From Bacteroidales bacterium (GTDB lineage: Bacteria > Bacteroidota > Bacteroidia > Bacteroidales > PUMT01), in contig SKQJ01000031.1 of NCBI GenBank assembly GCA_007119075.1, forward strand, positions 1 to 17,471: 17,471 bases of DNA, given 5' to 3'. A model generated the notes under the pieces. The model searched no databases and had not been told where the DNA came from. It saw only the letters and a list, made by a program, of their open reading frames with translations. Shown one piece after another: positions 1-8,816 of the stretch (position 1 is the first letter of the stretch; each line of letters begins with the position of its first letter). The position numbers were made by a program, and so were the translations under genes.

Positions 1-326
1 AGCTGACGGCCGGCAAAGCCCGGGACGGTGCGGGAGAGAATCCTGCAGCGGCTTTAACAAAATTTAGGATTATTTATTGATGATTTAATTAACAGAATTT
101 CTGATAATTAGGCTGTCAAAACCATGAACTTGCATTGTCATCATACAAACACATTTGCTTAACCGTCGTTTATAACATTGCTAATGCTAAATTTGTATCT
201 CCAAATACGGTTTATTCAGGCAATTACTAATAAAAGCTAAAACCATTAAACCTTTTTTGCTTTTTTGCATCATAAGCGATCAGTTTAATATTTAATTGCA
301 TACTTAATTTTTTTACACTCATTCTC
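1..326. other. Left-edge non-coding leader upstream of efflux operon
   Basis: No complete gene is visible here. The first ~57 bases are GC-rich and then composition drops sharply to AT-rich, which suggests the last bases of a gene cut by the window edge. On the + strand one frame is open to a TAG at 65-67 and another to a TGA at 78-80. Neither tail is recognisable, so frame and strand are undecided. From about 60 to 326 the sequence is AT-rich with no convincing ORF. It holds a candidate -7 box (188-195) and a short tandem CTTTTTTG repeat around 250-267, and would serve as promoter and 5' untranslated region of the efflux operon. No divergent regulator gene such as a TetR or MarR family member is visible within the window. 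Confidence 0.5.
188..195 (+). promoter_or_regulatory. Candidate Bacteroidota -7 promoter box for RND operon
   Basis: TAAATTTG is an exact match to the Bacteroidota -7 consensus TAnnTTTG. It would place the transcription start near 202 and leave a leader of about 125 nt before the adaptor gene. No TTTG sits at the expected -33 distance (only a weak GTTTA, too close), so the assignment rests on the -7 box alone. Confidence 0.4.
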
Positions 327-1427
327 ATGACCAGAAGGAAAAAATTCAAAGCACTTCTCTATACCGTTATTATAGTGGCTGTGCTGGGAATTATCATTTA
401 TCCCAAGATCAAGCCCCTTTTTGCCGGCAACAGCAGCTCCCCCGGAATGAATCCTTCCCAGCCGAGAGGTCCGCAGGCGCTGAATGTTCAGGGACTGGTC
501 GTTACCCCCAGGAACCTTAGTGAAATTATCAATAGCACCGGAACCCTTATGTCGGATGAAGAGACAGATCTTTCATTTGAAACTTCGGGAAGGATTGTTG
601 CTATCCTTTTTGAAGAAGGGACCCATGTCCGCCGGGGAGATCTTATGGCAAAGATCAATGACCGGCCTTTGCAGGCACAGCTGCAAAGGCTCCAGGCCCA
701 GAAGAGGCTGATTGAGGAGAGGGAATTCCGTCAGAGGAGCCTTCTTGAAAGGGATGCAATCAGCCAGGAAGCGTATGATCAGGTCGTTACCGAACTTCAG
801 GTAATAGAAGCTGACATTGCCCTTATGGAGGCAAGGATTGCCGAAACCGAGTTGCGGGCCCCGTTTGACGGGATCGTAGGTCTGAGGCGGCTCAGTGAAG
901 GAGCTTATGTGAATCCGAATTCCCCGATTGCTAGACTGGTGAAAAACAAGCCGCTTAAAATAGAATTTTCGGTGCCCGAGAGGTATGCGGGAGAGATTTC
1001 TCCGGGCTTTCCGATAAACTTCAGGGTAGACGGGCGCAATGATACTTTCAGTGCAAGGGTATATGCCGTCGATCCAAAAATAAACGTAGGAACCCGCACA
1101 GTAATGGTCAGGGCCATGTATCCCAATACAAATGAAGAACTCAAACCAGGACGGTTTACCGGGATCACCCTTCAGCTTTCGGAAACTGATAACGCCATTG
1201 CAATTCCCACCGAGGCCGTTATTCCCGAAATGGAAGGAGAAAAGGTTTTTGTTTACAGATCAGGGCTGGCCCAGCAAAAATACGTCACACTGGGTCTGCG
1301 CACAGAATCCCATGTTGAAATAACCGGGGGACTGGAGTTTGGCGATACCCTGCTGACTTCGGGAGTTATGCAGCTACGGCCCAACATGCCTGTCAGCATC
1401 TACTTGTTTAATGATAATGGCAATTAA
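327..1427 (+). CDS. RND efflux periplasmic adaptor subunit (HlyD/AcrA family)
   Basis: Membrane fusion protein that would link the inner-membrane RND pump to the TolC-type channel across the periplasm. At 366 aa it has the usual adaptor length. A basic N-terminus and one hydrophobic segment (about residues 8-27) anchor it in the inner membrane; there is no lipobox cysteine. A lipoyl half-motif with VRRGDLMAKI lies at about 86-110, followed by a coiled-coil hairpin (about 114-172). The second lipoyl half is LRAPFDGIVG (176-185). A beta-barrel follows, with the LKPGRF signature near 272-277, and a membrane-proximal segment IPTEAVI near 293-299. The ATG at 327 is chosen because it directly precedes the basic and hydrophobic anchor; no strong ribosome binding site is seen, as is common in this phylum. 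It is the first gene of a three-gene operon, ending 12 bp before the pump gene. Substrate cannot be read from sequence. Confidence 0.94.
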   Translation: MTRRKKFKALLYTVIIVAVLGIIIYPKIKPLFAGNSSSPGMNPSQPRGPQALNVQGLVVTPRNLSEIINSTGTLMSDEETDLSFETSGRIVAILFEEGTHVRRGDLMAKINDRPLQAQLQRLQAQKRLIEEREFRQRSLLERDAISQEAYDQVVTELQVIEADIALMEARIAETELRAPFDGIVGLRRLSEGAYVNPNSPIARLVKNKPLKIEFSVPERYAGEISPGFPINFRVDGRNDTFSARVYAVDPKINVGTRTVMVRAMYPNTNEELKPGRFTGITLQLSETDNAIAIPTEAVIPEMEGEKVFVYRSGLAQQKYVTLGLRTESHVEITGGLEFGDTLLTSGVMQLRPNMPVSIYLFNDNGN

Positions 1428-1439
1428 AAACAAACTGAG

Positions 1440-4400
1440 ATGAGCCTGTCTGAACTTAGCATAAAAAGACCCGTGCTGGCATCAGTATTCACGCTGCTGA
1501 TAATCCTTTTCGGGGCAATCGGGATGACTTTCCTGGGAGTCAGGGAATTTCCCAGCGTCGACCCCCCCATAATCAACGTGCGGGCATCATACCCGGGAGC
1601 CAATTCCGATGTTATCGAAACCCAGATAACCGAACCTCTCGAACAATCTATAAATGCCGTTCCCGGCATAAGGTCGCTTACAAGCGTGAGCCGGCAGGGG
1701 AGCAGCAGCATCACCGTTGAATTCGAGCTGAGCGTGGATATGGAAACCGCCGCCAATGACGTGCGTGACAAGGTGGCACAGGCCCAGAGGCTGCTGCCGC
1801 GTGATGCCGATCCGCCGGTAGTGGCCAAGGCAGATGCAGATGCAAGTCCCATTATGTTCATCAATGTTCAGAGCGCAGAACGTTCTTTGCTTGAACTTTC
1901 AGAGATCGCCGATCTTACCCTTAAGGAACAATTACAGACTATCGACGGGGTCAGTGCAGTACTGATCTGGGGTGAAAAGCGCTGGGCAATGAGATTGTGG
2001 CTTGATCCCGTCAGGCTTGCCGGTTACGGCCTGACGCCGCTTGATGTGCGCAATGCCATACAGCGGGAAAATGTCGAGCTGCCGGCCGGAAGCATAGAAG
2101 GCAACACCACCGAACTCACCATCAGGACACTCGGACTGATGTCAACCCCCCGTGAGTTCAATGACATGGTCATTTACCAGTCGGGCGACCAGATCGTAAG
2201 ATTTTCCGATGTCGGACGGGCCGAACTGGGACCTGAAGACATCAGGGGAATTATGAAAAGGGATGACATCCCCATGGTGGGGACGGCAATAGTTCCCCAG
2301 CCCGGATCAAACCACATCGAGATCGCCGATGAAGTATATCGCCGTCTGGCAATGATGGAACGGGATCTTCCCGACGATGTCATCATTGATATAGGATTCG
2401 ACAATACGCAGTTTATACGCTCATCCATTATGGAGGTGCGAAACACTATTTTTATCGCCTTTTTCCTTGTGGTAATCGTGATTTTCTTTTTTTTGAGGGA
2501 CTGGCGGACCACCGTAATACCGATCATGGTAATACCGGTTTCCCTTATAGGTTCATTTTTTATAATGTACCTGGCCGGTTTTACGATAAACGTCCTCACC
2601 CTTCTTGCTATAGTTCTCGCCATCGGACTGGTGGTTGATGATGCCATTGTGATGATGGAAAATATATACACCAAGATCGAGCAGGGAATGCAGCCCGTCC
2701 AGGCCGGACTGCAGGGCTCAAAAGAGATCTTCTTTGCCATTATTGCCACCACGATCACCCTTATAGCGGTCTTCTTCCCGATAGTGTTCATGGAAGGGAT
2801 GACCGGCCGGCTTTTCAGGGAATTCAGCATCGTCATAGCCGGGGCGGTTGCAATATCATCCTTCGTGGCTCTCTCCTTTACTCCGATGCTGGCAACAAAA
2901 ATGCTAAAGCCCAGGAAAAAGCAGCATGGAAAATTTTACCAGTCCACCGAAAGGTTTTTTGAAAACCTCAACAGCCGTTATAAAAACTCGCTCGATGCCT
3001 TTTTAAAACGCCGCAGCCTCACCTTTTTGATAATCGGCGTATCTGTCGTCCTGATAGGCCTGCTGTGGGTAGTCATCCCTTCGGAAATGGCCCCGCTGGA
3101 GGACCGGTCCCAGGTGATCGTGAATATTTCCATGCCTGAAGGGGCGACATATGAAATGTCACTGGCCTTTAATGACGAAATTGCCCGGACTGCAGAAGAA
3201 ATTGTGCCCGAAAATGAACGCCGGGGCATACTTGCCCTTACACGCGGCACCTGGAGCTTTGTCAGGGTCCTGCTCAGGCCGCCCGGCGAGCGTGACAGGA
3301 GCCAGATGGAAATTGCCAGGGACCTGACTTCCGAGGTGAGGCAAAAAACAATGGGAATGGCAAGGGTGATGCAGCAGTCAACCTTTGGAGGCCGAAGGTC
3401 CGGTCTTCCGGTACAGTATGTGCTGCAGGCAACCAGCATTGACAAACTCAGGGAAGTTCTTCCTGAATTCATGGATAAAGTCAACGAGAGCCCTGCATTC
3501 CAGATGGCCGACGTTAACCTCAAGTTTACCAGGCCCGAGCTGAGGATACACCTTAACAGGGAAAAAGCTGTGCTTATGGGCGTATCTACCCAGAACATCG
3601 GGCAGACATTGCAGCTTGCGCTCAGCGGGCAGCGATTCGGCTATTTTTTCATGAATGGCAAACAGTACCAGATCCTTGGAGAAATGCAGCGAACCAACCG
3701 TAATACGCCTTTAGACCTGAAGTCGCTCTACGTAAGAAGCAATGCCGGCGATATGATCCAGCTGGACAATCTTGTCACCCTGGTGGAGGATACCGCGCCT
3801 CCTCAGCTTTACAGGTATAACAGGTTTGTCTCTGCAACCATCACGGCAGGATTGGCCGATGGATGGACTATTGGTCAGGCACTCGATGAAATGGACCGGA
3901 TTTCCGATGAAGTTCTCGACGATACTTTCAGGACAGCACTGGCAGGAGACTCCAAGGATTTCAGGGAAAGCGCATCAAGCCTTATGTTTGCCTTTCTGCT
4001 TGCCCTGGTTCTTATATTCCTTGTACTTGCCGCACAGTTTGAAAGCTTCAAAGACCCCCTCATAGTAATGATGACTGTGCCCCTTGCCCTTACCGGGGCC
4101 CTGATATTCATGTGGTATTTCAACATAACCATGAATATCTTCAGCCAGATAGGCATCATAATGCTCATAGGTCTCGTATCAAAGAACGGAATACTCCTGG
4201 TTGAATTTGCCAATCAGAGGAAAAAGGCCGGAATGAAAAAAATGGACGCCATCAAATATGCCGCTGCTGCGCGGTTCAGGCCAATCCTTATGGTCAGCAT
4301 CTCAACCATACTCGGCATACTGCCTCTTACCCTGGGACTCGGCGAAGGTGCCGCGAGCCGCATATCAATGGGTGTGGCTGTTATCGGGGGACTGCTGGTT

Positions 4401-4502
4401 GCAACTTTCCTTACCCTTTACGTTGTGCCCGCTATTTATTCATATATCTCAAGTGAAACAAAGGTCAATGAAAATGAAGCTACATCATCTGCTGCTGCTT
4501 AA
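1440..4502 (+). CDS. RND multidrug efflux permease (HAE1/AcrB family)
   Basis: Proton-driven inner-membrane pump of a tripartite efflux system. Its 1020 aa is close to the ~1030-1050 aa of AcrB/MexB, and the typical RND duplication is present. TM1 lies at about 10-32, a large periplasmic porter/docking domain follows, then a TM block from about 332, a second periplasmic domain, and a C-terminal TM block from about 850. The proton-relay residues are conserved: tandem aspartates D400-D401 in GLVVDDAIVMMEN, and a lysine K915 in IGLVSKNGILLVEFANQ, matching AcrB D407/D408 and K940. The conserved ARFRPILMVSISTILGILPL segment of the late TM region is also present. It starts 12 bp after the adaptor stop, and its 3' end overlaps the channel gene by 35 bp. 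A heavy-metal (HME) pump is unlikely because the TM4 motif is of the HAE DD type. The exported compounds are unknown. Confidence 0.95.
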   Translation: MSLSELSIKRPVLASVFTLLIILFGAIGMTFLGVREFPSVDPPIINVRASYPGANSDVIETQITEPLEQSINAVPGIRSLTSVSRQGSSSITVEFELSVDMETAANDVRDKVAQAQRLLPRDADPPVVAKADADASPIMFINVQSAERSLLELSEIADLTLKEQLQTIDGVSAVLIWGEKRWAMRLWLDPVRLAGYGLTPLDVRNAIQRENVELPAGSIEGNTTELTIRTLGLMSTPREFNDMVIYQSGDQIVRFSDVGRAELGPEDIRGIMKRDDIPMVGTAIVPQPGSNHIEIADEVYRRLAMMERDLPDDVIIDIGFDNTQFIRSSIMEVRNTIFIAFFLVVIVIFFFLRDWRTTVIPIMVIPVSLIGSFFIMYLAGFTINVLTLLAIVLAIGLVVDDAIVMMENIYTKIEQGMQPVQAGLQGSKEIFFAIIATTITLIAVFFPIVFMEGMTGRLFREFSIVIAGAVAISSFVALSFTPMLATKMLKPRKKQHGKFYQSTERFFENLNSRYKNSLDAFLKRRSLTFLIIGVSVVLIGLLWVVIPSEMAPLEDRSQVIVNISMPEGATYEMSLAFNDEIARTAEEIVPENERRGILALTRGTWSFVRVLLRPPGERDRSQMEIARDLTSEVRQKTMGMARVMQQSTFGGRRSGLPVQYVLQATSIDKLREVLPEFMDKVNESPAFQMADVNLKFTRPELRIHLNREKAVLMGVSTQNIGQTLQLALSGQRFGYFFMNGKQYQILGEMQRTNRNTPLDLKSLYVRSNAGDMIQLDNLVTLVEDTAPPQLYRYNRFVSATITAGLADGWTIGQALDEMDRISDEVLDDTFRTALAGDSKDFRESASSLMFAFLLALVLIFLVLAAQFESFKDPLIVMMTVPLALTGALIFMWYFNITMNIFSQIGIIMLIGLVSKNGILLVEFANQRKKAGMKKMDAIKYAAAARFRPILMVSISTILGILPLTLGLGEGAASRISMGVAVIGGLLVATFLTLYVVPAIYSYISSETKVNENEATSSAAA

Positions 4503-5796
4503 CCTTATCATCATCATAAACGTAACTGATAGCAACGGACAGGAAGCATACGAATTAAGTGAGTTTATAAGCGAGGGGCTGGAAAACAATTATTCCCTGA
4601 AAATAACCCGGAACCGGCAGGCGATTCTGGAAAACAACGTAACCCTGGGAAATGCAGGCTTTTTGCCGGTGCTGGATCTCAGCACCAGGCATTCGGGCAA
4701 CGTGACAAGCACCAGGCAAACTTTTACCGACGGCGGGACCGCCAGCACTTCCGGAATATACAATACCAGCACCAATGCCGGTCTCGACCTGAGGTGGAAT
4801 CTTTTCAGCGGGTTCCGGGTCCGGACCACTTACAGCAGACTTGAAGAGCTCAGGGCACAGGGCGAATTGCTCACCAGGCTGGCCATCGAGCAATTCATTG
4901 CCCGGACAACCAGCGAGTACTACAATTTCATTACTCAAAGCCGCCAGCTTACAAACCTGGAGTATTCGGTTTCTCTTTCGAGGGAAAGATACCGGATAGA
5001 CCAGGAAAGATACCAGATAGGTTCCGGCTCGCGTTTGCAGATGCTTCAGTCCCGCGTGTTCCTGAATGCCGACAGTTCCAGGTTTGCCCGTCAGCATGAG
5101 GTGGTAAGGGCTTCCCTTATACGATTGAACGAGCTTATAGGAGCCGATGATTTCGAGGTGCTGATTTCTGTTGAAGATACCCTTATCCTCGTAAATACGG
5201 ACCTGTTCCTTGACGATCTCATGGCATCCATGAACGAAAATAATACCAGCCTGTTGATTGCTTCGTCCGATCAGGCCGTTTCTGAGCTGGACAGGCGGCT
5301 GATCGAATCCAGGACCTATCCTTTTGTGACTTTCAATACCGGTTACGGCTATACGTTCAATACCTTTCAGGCCGGGGCCCTGCAGCACCAGCAGGCCATT
5401 GGGATGAATTACGGCCTCACGGTAGGCATCAATCTCTTTGATGGTTTTAACCGGCGAAGGGAGATCGGAAATGCCCGTATCGAGATCGACAACAGGGAGC
5501 TTGCCTATCAGCGCACCCTTCAGGAGGTAAGTGCCGATCTGGTTACCATATTCAGGACATATGAAAATAATCTCAGGCTGCTGGAAATGGAATATGAAAA
5601 CCTTGAGACGGCAAGGGAAAACATGGAGATTGCCCTGGAGCGCTACATGCTTGGAGCCCTTTCCGGCATTGAGCTGCGCGAAGTGCAGGTAAGCCTGCTG
5701 GACGCTGAAGAGCGGCTGCTTGGTATACAGTATCAGGCAAAACTTGCCGAGATATCACTCCTGCAGATCTCGGGCCGCATCATGGAATACATATAA
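4468..5796 (+). CDS. TolC-type outer membrane efflux protein
   Basis: Outer-membrane channel of the efflux machine. The open frame extends upstream into the pump gene, but the ATG at 4468 (or 4474) is the sensible start because it gives a short basic N-terminus, a hydrophobic stretch LLLLNLIIIINV and a likely signal-peptidase site near residue 24. This gives 442 aa, a normal length for the OEP family. Two OEP repeats are seen. Each has a beta-strand signature (WNLFSGFR at 110-117 and INLFDGFNRR at 321-330) followed by long alpha-helices that would form the periplasmic tunnel (about 120-225 and 335-435). There is no N-terminal lipobox cysteine, so it is probably not lipidated, unlike OprM-type channels. 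The 35-bp overlap with the pump stop implies translational coupling. Confidence 0.93.
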   Translation: MKMKLHHLLLLNLIIIINVTDSNGQEAYELSEFISEGLENNYSLKITRNRQAILENNVTLGNAGFLPVLDLSTRHSGNVTSTRQTFTDGGTASTSGIYNTSTNAGLDLRWNLFSGFRVRTTYSRLEELRAQGELLTRLAIEQFIARTTSEYYNFITQSRQLTNLEYSVSLSRERYRIDQERYQIGSGSRLQMLQSRVFLNADSSRFARQHEVVRASLIRLNELIGADDFEVLISVEDTLILVNTDLFLDDLMASMNENNTSLLIASSDQAVSELDRRLIESRTYPFVTFNTGYGYTFNTFQAGALQHQQAIGMNYGLTVGINLFDGFNRRREIGNARIEIDNRELAYQRTLQEVSADLVTIFRTYENNLRLLEMEYENLETARENMEIALERYMLGALSGIELREVQVSLLDAEERLLGIQYQAKLAEISLLQISGRIMEYI

Positions 5797-5815
5797 TTCA
5801 TCCTGAAACGATCAG

Positions 5816-5909
5816 TTGACCCCTCGGCTTTTCCGGTCACAACATGATTCATGCAATAGCCGGATAAAAACGGTCAAACCCTTTATTTTCCGGCGCTGCC
5901 AGGGGTCAA
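5816..5909. repeat. Nested inverted repeat between convergent genes
   Basis: TTGACCCCT (5816-5824) and AGGGGTCAA (5901-5909) are perfect 9-bp inverted repeats. Pairing can continue by GGC/GCC with one bulged base. Inside lies a second inverted repeat, GCCGGA (5859-5864) with TCCGGC (5889-5894). The element fills most of the 138-bp gap between the converging efflux channel and YihY-like genes. It may be a transcript-end structure usable from both sides, although no long U-tract follows either side. An 8-bp direct repeat GGTCAAAC also occurs at 5872-5879 and 5904-5911. Confidence 0.5.
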
Positions 5910-5934
5910 ACACGAGCTGTGCCGGCAACAGATC

Positions 5935-7269
5935 TCATATATTCTTCAACAGCTGATTTTCAGGGTTATTCTCTATGGCTTGGTCAAAAGATTCCATGAC
6001 GCTTTTTAGCCTGGTGATCTCTTTGGTATGGCGGGCAAAAAGAAAATCCAATCCACGATTATCCAGTTTATCGGTCACGTATTTAACCGTGATCTTGTTT
6101 ATATCGACGGCCGGCTGATATGCTGCTTCCCTTATGCTGTCGGTCCGCACCTCCGACAGTATCCTCACTTCTACAAGATCATTCAGAATATCCCTTGTAA
6201 GGCGTATCGGCAGCCTGAGCTTCTTGCTTATCTGCCTGGCCGTGATGGGGGGAATGCCGTTTTCGAAGTTTCTTACCAGCAGATGAGTGATATATAAAGT
6301 AATAAGACGCCGGTTCCTTTCACTCATATTCAGAGACTCGGTCTCATATTCATACTGTTCGATATTCTGGTTGGCAAATGCCAGTTCGGCACCGAAAAGA
6401 ACTATCACCCAGCTTATCTGCATCCAGAACATCAGAAGCGGCAGTGCCGCAAAGCTGCCGTATATGGCACTATACCTGGAAACTCCCACCTGGAAATAAA
6501 CATAACCGTATTGCACCAGCTGAAAAACCGTTCCGGCAATTATCCCGGCAATGAGGGCAGAGGTGAATTTCACCCTGGTATTGGGCATAACAATATAGAT
6601 AACGGTGAGCATTATCCAGACAAGGAAGAAGGGAACCAGTCTGAGGAAGGTGACTATAAGGGGACTGAAAAACCCCAGCAGCCTGATCTGCAGGGTGAGC
6701 TCTTCGATCTGGGTTGTCAGGAATACGGTTACAATATTCGAAAGGATCACAAAGAAGGGTGCTATCAGCATGATCGCAAAATAATCGGTAAACTTTCTGG
6801 AAAAGCTTCTCTCCTTTCCGACCTGCCATATCTCGTTGAATGATTCTTCAATGTGACCCAGCACCTTCATCACGGTGAAGAAAAGAATTCCAAGACCGAC
6901 TCCGGCCATAATTCCCCCCTGGGTGGTTTCCAGTAGAGATTCTGAGAACTCCAGTAAAAAGTCAAGCACATCTTCTCTTCCGATGAAGGCCTGTTCCAGC
7001 TGGGCAACAAGGTATTCCTGCAGGCCGAAACCTGTTGCGATCCCGAAAGCCATAGCTATTACGGGCACAAGGGAAAGAAGGGAAAAAAAAGTGAGTGCCG
7101 AAGCCCTCAGGTATATATTGTCTTCGGTAAGGCCTCTCACTGCCACCATAAACACCTGAAGCTGCCTTATGAAGAAAGCCTTCAGGGGAGATAATTCATC
7201 CAGGGGAACCTGCCAGAGGTCCTTCTTCAGGAAAACCATGAACCTGCTTATCTTTGCCTTATTGACCAT
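5935..7269 (-). CDS. YihY/virulence factor BrkB family membrane protein
   Basis: Inner-membrane protein of the YihY/BrkB family (older literature wrongly linked it to RNase BN). The molecular role is not established; a transport-like role has been suggested for the family. About six TM segments are visible, at roughly 57-80, 118-138, 163-186, 205-227, 236-258 and 270-298. The family signatures are RASALTFFSLLSLVPVIAMA near 55-74 and the end motif YGSFAALPLLMFW...VLFGAELAFA near 270-299. After the membrane domain comes a soluble extension (about 315-444) resembling a winged-helix domain (ITARQISKKLRLPIRLTRDI), common in Bacteroidota members and absent from the shorter E. coli YihY. The start at 7269 (ATG) gives a basic cytoplasmic N-terminus; M11 is an alternative. 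It lies 103 bp downstream of the aminotransferase on the same strand with no terminator between them, so co-transcription is plausible. Confidence 0.9.
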   Translation of the reverse strand: MVNKAKISRFMVFLKKDLWQVPLDELSPLKAFFIRQLQVFMVAVRGLTEDNIYLRASALTFFSLLSLVPVIAMAFGIATGFGLQEYLVAQLEQAFIGREDVLDFLLEFSESLLETTQGGIMAGVGLGILFFTVMKVLGHIEESFNEIWQVGKERSFSRKFTDYFAIMLIAPFFVILSNIVTVFLTTQIEELTLQIRLLGFFSPLIVTFLRLVPFFLVWIMLTVIYIVMPNTRVKFTSALIAGIIAGTVFQLVQYGYVYFQVGVSRYSAIYGSFAALPLLMFWMQISWVIVLFGAELAFANQNIEQYEYETESLNMSERNRRLITLYITHLLVRNFENGIPPITARQISKKLRLPIRLTRDILNDLVEVRILSEVRTDSIREAAYQPAVDINKITVKYVTDKLDNRGLDFLFARHTKEITRLKSVMESFDQAIENNPENQLLKNI

Positions 7270-7372
7270 ATTAAAGTATTTCAGCCTTTGCCGGAAAAAA
7301 GCTTGCGGTACAGAGCGGGAGAAGATATCCGTCAGAACTGGCTCCGGGATGAGTATTATTGCATTACCGGGT

Positions 7373-8566
7373 TTATTTCAGTTTCTTCAGTGCGTTTTCA
7401 ATTCTGGAAAATGCTTCCTTCAGCCGATCATCGCTTGTGGCAAACGAGATCCTGATATGATTCGGAGCGCCGAAGGCTTCCCCGGGGACAGCAGCCACAT
7501 GAGCATGTTCAAGGAGAAAGAGGCAGAAATCATTGTCGTTCTCAACAACATTCCCCCCGGCGCTTAGTCCGCAGAAACTGCCGATATCGGGAAAAATATA
7601 GAACCCTCCGCCTGGCCTGGAGACCTTCATGCCCTCGATTTTTCCGGCAAGTTCCATCACCAGATCACGCCGGCGCAGAAAAGCCCTGTTCATATCGACA
7701 GTGTATGATTTGTCACCCGTAAGCGCTGCCACTGCGGCCTTCTGGGAAATTGACGAGGGACCGGAAGTAAACTGTCCCTGGAGCTTGCTGCAGGCATCTA
7801 CGATCCATTGGGCGGCAGCCATATATCCGATCCTCCATCCGGTCATGGCATAGGCTTTTGAAACTCCGTTTATAACGACTACCCGGTGATGTATCCCGGT
7901 GAAGCTTGCTATGGATTCGTGTTTTCCTGAGAAGTTTATATGTTCGTATATCTCATCGGTAATTACAAAGATATCCGGGTGCCTGGCGAGGATGTCGGCA
8001 AACCGGCCAAGCTCTTCCCTTGTATATACTGTGCCAGTGGGATTATTCGGCGAACACAGAAGCAGGGCCCGGGTTTTCGGAGTTATTGCCTTTTCCAGCT
8101 GTTCAGGAGTGATTTTAAAATCATTTTCGATTTTCGAATCAAGCACCACATTGGTGCCTCCGGCCAGTTTTACCAGTTCAACATAGGTAACCCAGTAAGG
8201 GGCGGGCACAATGACCTCATCGCCTTCATCGACCAGTACCATCAACGCATTGGCCAGGGAATGCTTGGCCCCGTTTGATGCAATTATATTGGCAGGTCCG
8301 TAAACCAGGCCGTTTTCATCGAGGAATTTCTGTGAAATCGCCTTTTTGAGATCCGGATACCCCCCTACAGGCGAATAGAATGAAAAATTATCGTCAATCG
8401 CTTTTTTTGCTGCCTCCTTTACATGTGGTGGCGTAGGGAAATCGGGCTCGCCCACGCTGAGGTTTATTATATCTATACCCTGGGCCTGCAAGTCCCTGCT
8501 TTTCTGGTTCATAGCCATTGTCTGCGAATCGGCAAGCTTCCTGATCCTTTCTGATAAATGCTCCAT
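7373..8566 (-). CDS. Class I PLP-dependent aminotransferase (aspartate aminotransferase-like)
   Basis: Fold-type I pyridoxal-phosphate aminotransferase, 397 aa, of the aspartate aminotransferase Ib-like group. It would transfer amino groups between an amino acid (aspartate, or possibly an aromatic or other amino acid) and 2-oxoglutarate in the cytoplasm. Landmarks: the N-terminal substrate loop LSVGEPDFPTPPHV (36-49), the PLP-contacting SPNNPTG (172-178, N175), D204 for the pyridine nitrogen with Y207, and the Schiff-base lysine K237 in SKAYAMTGWRIGY. The carboxylate-binding arginine is R372 in NHIRISFA. All key residues are intact. The ATG at 8566 gives the usual MEHLSERIRKL N-terminus. The 250 bp upstream is AT-rich, and the divergent gene on the other side is on the + strand. 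Substrate specificity within this group cannot be assigned from sequence alone. Confidence 0.93.
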   Translation of the reverse strand: MEHLSERIRKLADSQTMAMNQKSRDLQAQGIDIINLSVGEPDFPTPPHVKEAAKKAIDDNFSFYSPVGGYPDLKKAISQKFLDENGLVYGPANIIASNGAKHSLANALMVLVDEGDEVIVPAPYWVTYVELVKLAGGTNVVLDSKIENDFKITPEQLEKAITPKTRALLLCSPNNPTGTVYTREELGRFADILARHPDIFVITDEIYEHINFSGKHESIASFTGIHHRVVVINGVSKAYAMTGWRIGYMAAAQWIVDACSKLQGQFTSGPSSISQKAAVAALTGDKSYTVDMNRAFLRRRDLVMELAGKIEGMKVSRPGGGFYIFPDIGSFCGLSAGGNVVENDNDFCLFLLEHAHVAAVPGEAFGAPNHIRISFATSDDRLKEAFSRIENALKKLK

Positions 8567-8816
8567 AATGTGGTTAATATGTTGAATGTTATAGTAATAA
8601 ATGGATTTAAACTATTGTTCTGCCAGGGGCAGTGTCTGCAATCTTCGTATTCTTATATTAATATTATTAAATATATAGCGATGTGGTTAAGTGTCATGAA
8701 GAGCAAAAGAACAAAAAAACAATCAAATCCGTGTACCTTAAAATTAGAAAAATATTGGGTGATGTAGGCAATTGTGGGAAAAAAAATAATTATTATTGCA
8801 TAATAAAGCTGCACCC
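8567..8816. other. AT-rich divergent intergenic region
   Basis: About 250 bp separating the aminotransferase (-) from the DUF7935-like gene (+). It must hold both promoters, but I find no exact TAnnTTTG box with a correctly spaced TTTG on either strand. Near-matches are TATATTTA and TAATTTTA on the minus strand and TATTATTG (8791-8798) on the plus strand. A small GC hairpin (CTGCC 8620-8624, GGCAG 8628-8632) would lie in the aminotransferase leader. Confidence 0.4.

Noticed and set aside
1..80. Partial C-terminal end of a gene at the left edge
   Set aside because: The GC-rich start hints at coding sequence, but with fewer than 27 codons and two open frames no product or even strand can be supported.
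2174..3598. Two long minus-strand open frames (2174-2836 and 2978-3598) inside the pump gene
   Set aside because: They lie entirely antisense to a well-conserved RND permease. Their translations show shadow composition (serine, arginine and isoleucine rich) with no recognisable domain.
4555..5388. A 277-codon minus-strand open frame opposite the TolC-type gene
   Set aside because: It is antisense to an intact OEP family gene and contains no recognisable domain or signal.
8796..8816. Upstream TTG start for the DUF7935-like protein
   Set aside because: It only adds a short non-hydrophobic stretch before a good ATG at 8817 that directly precedes the membrane helix.
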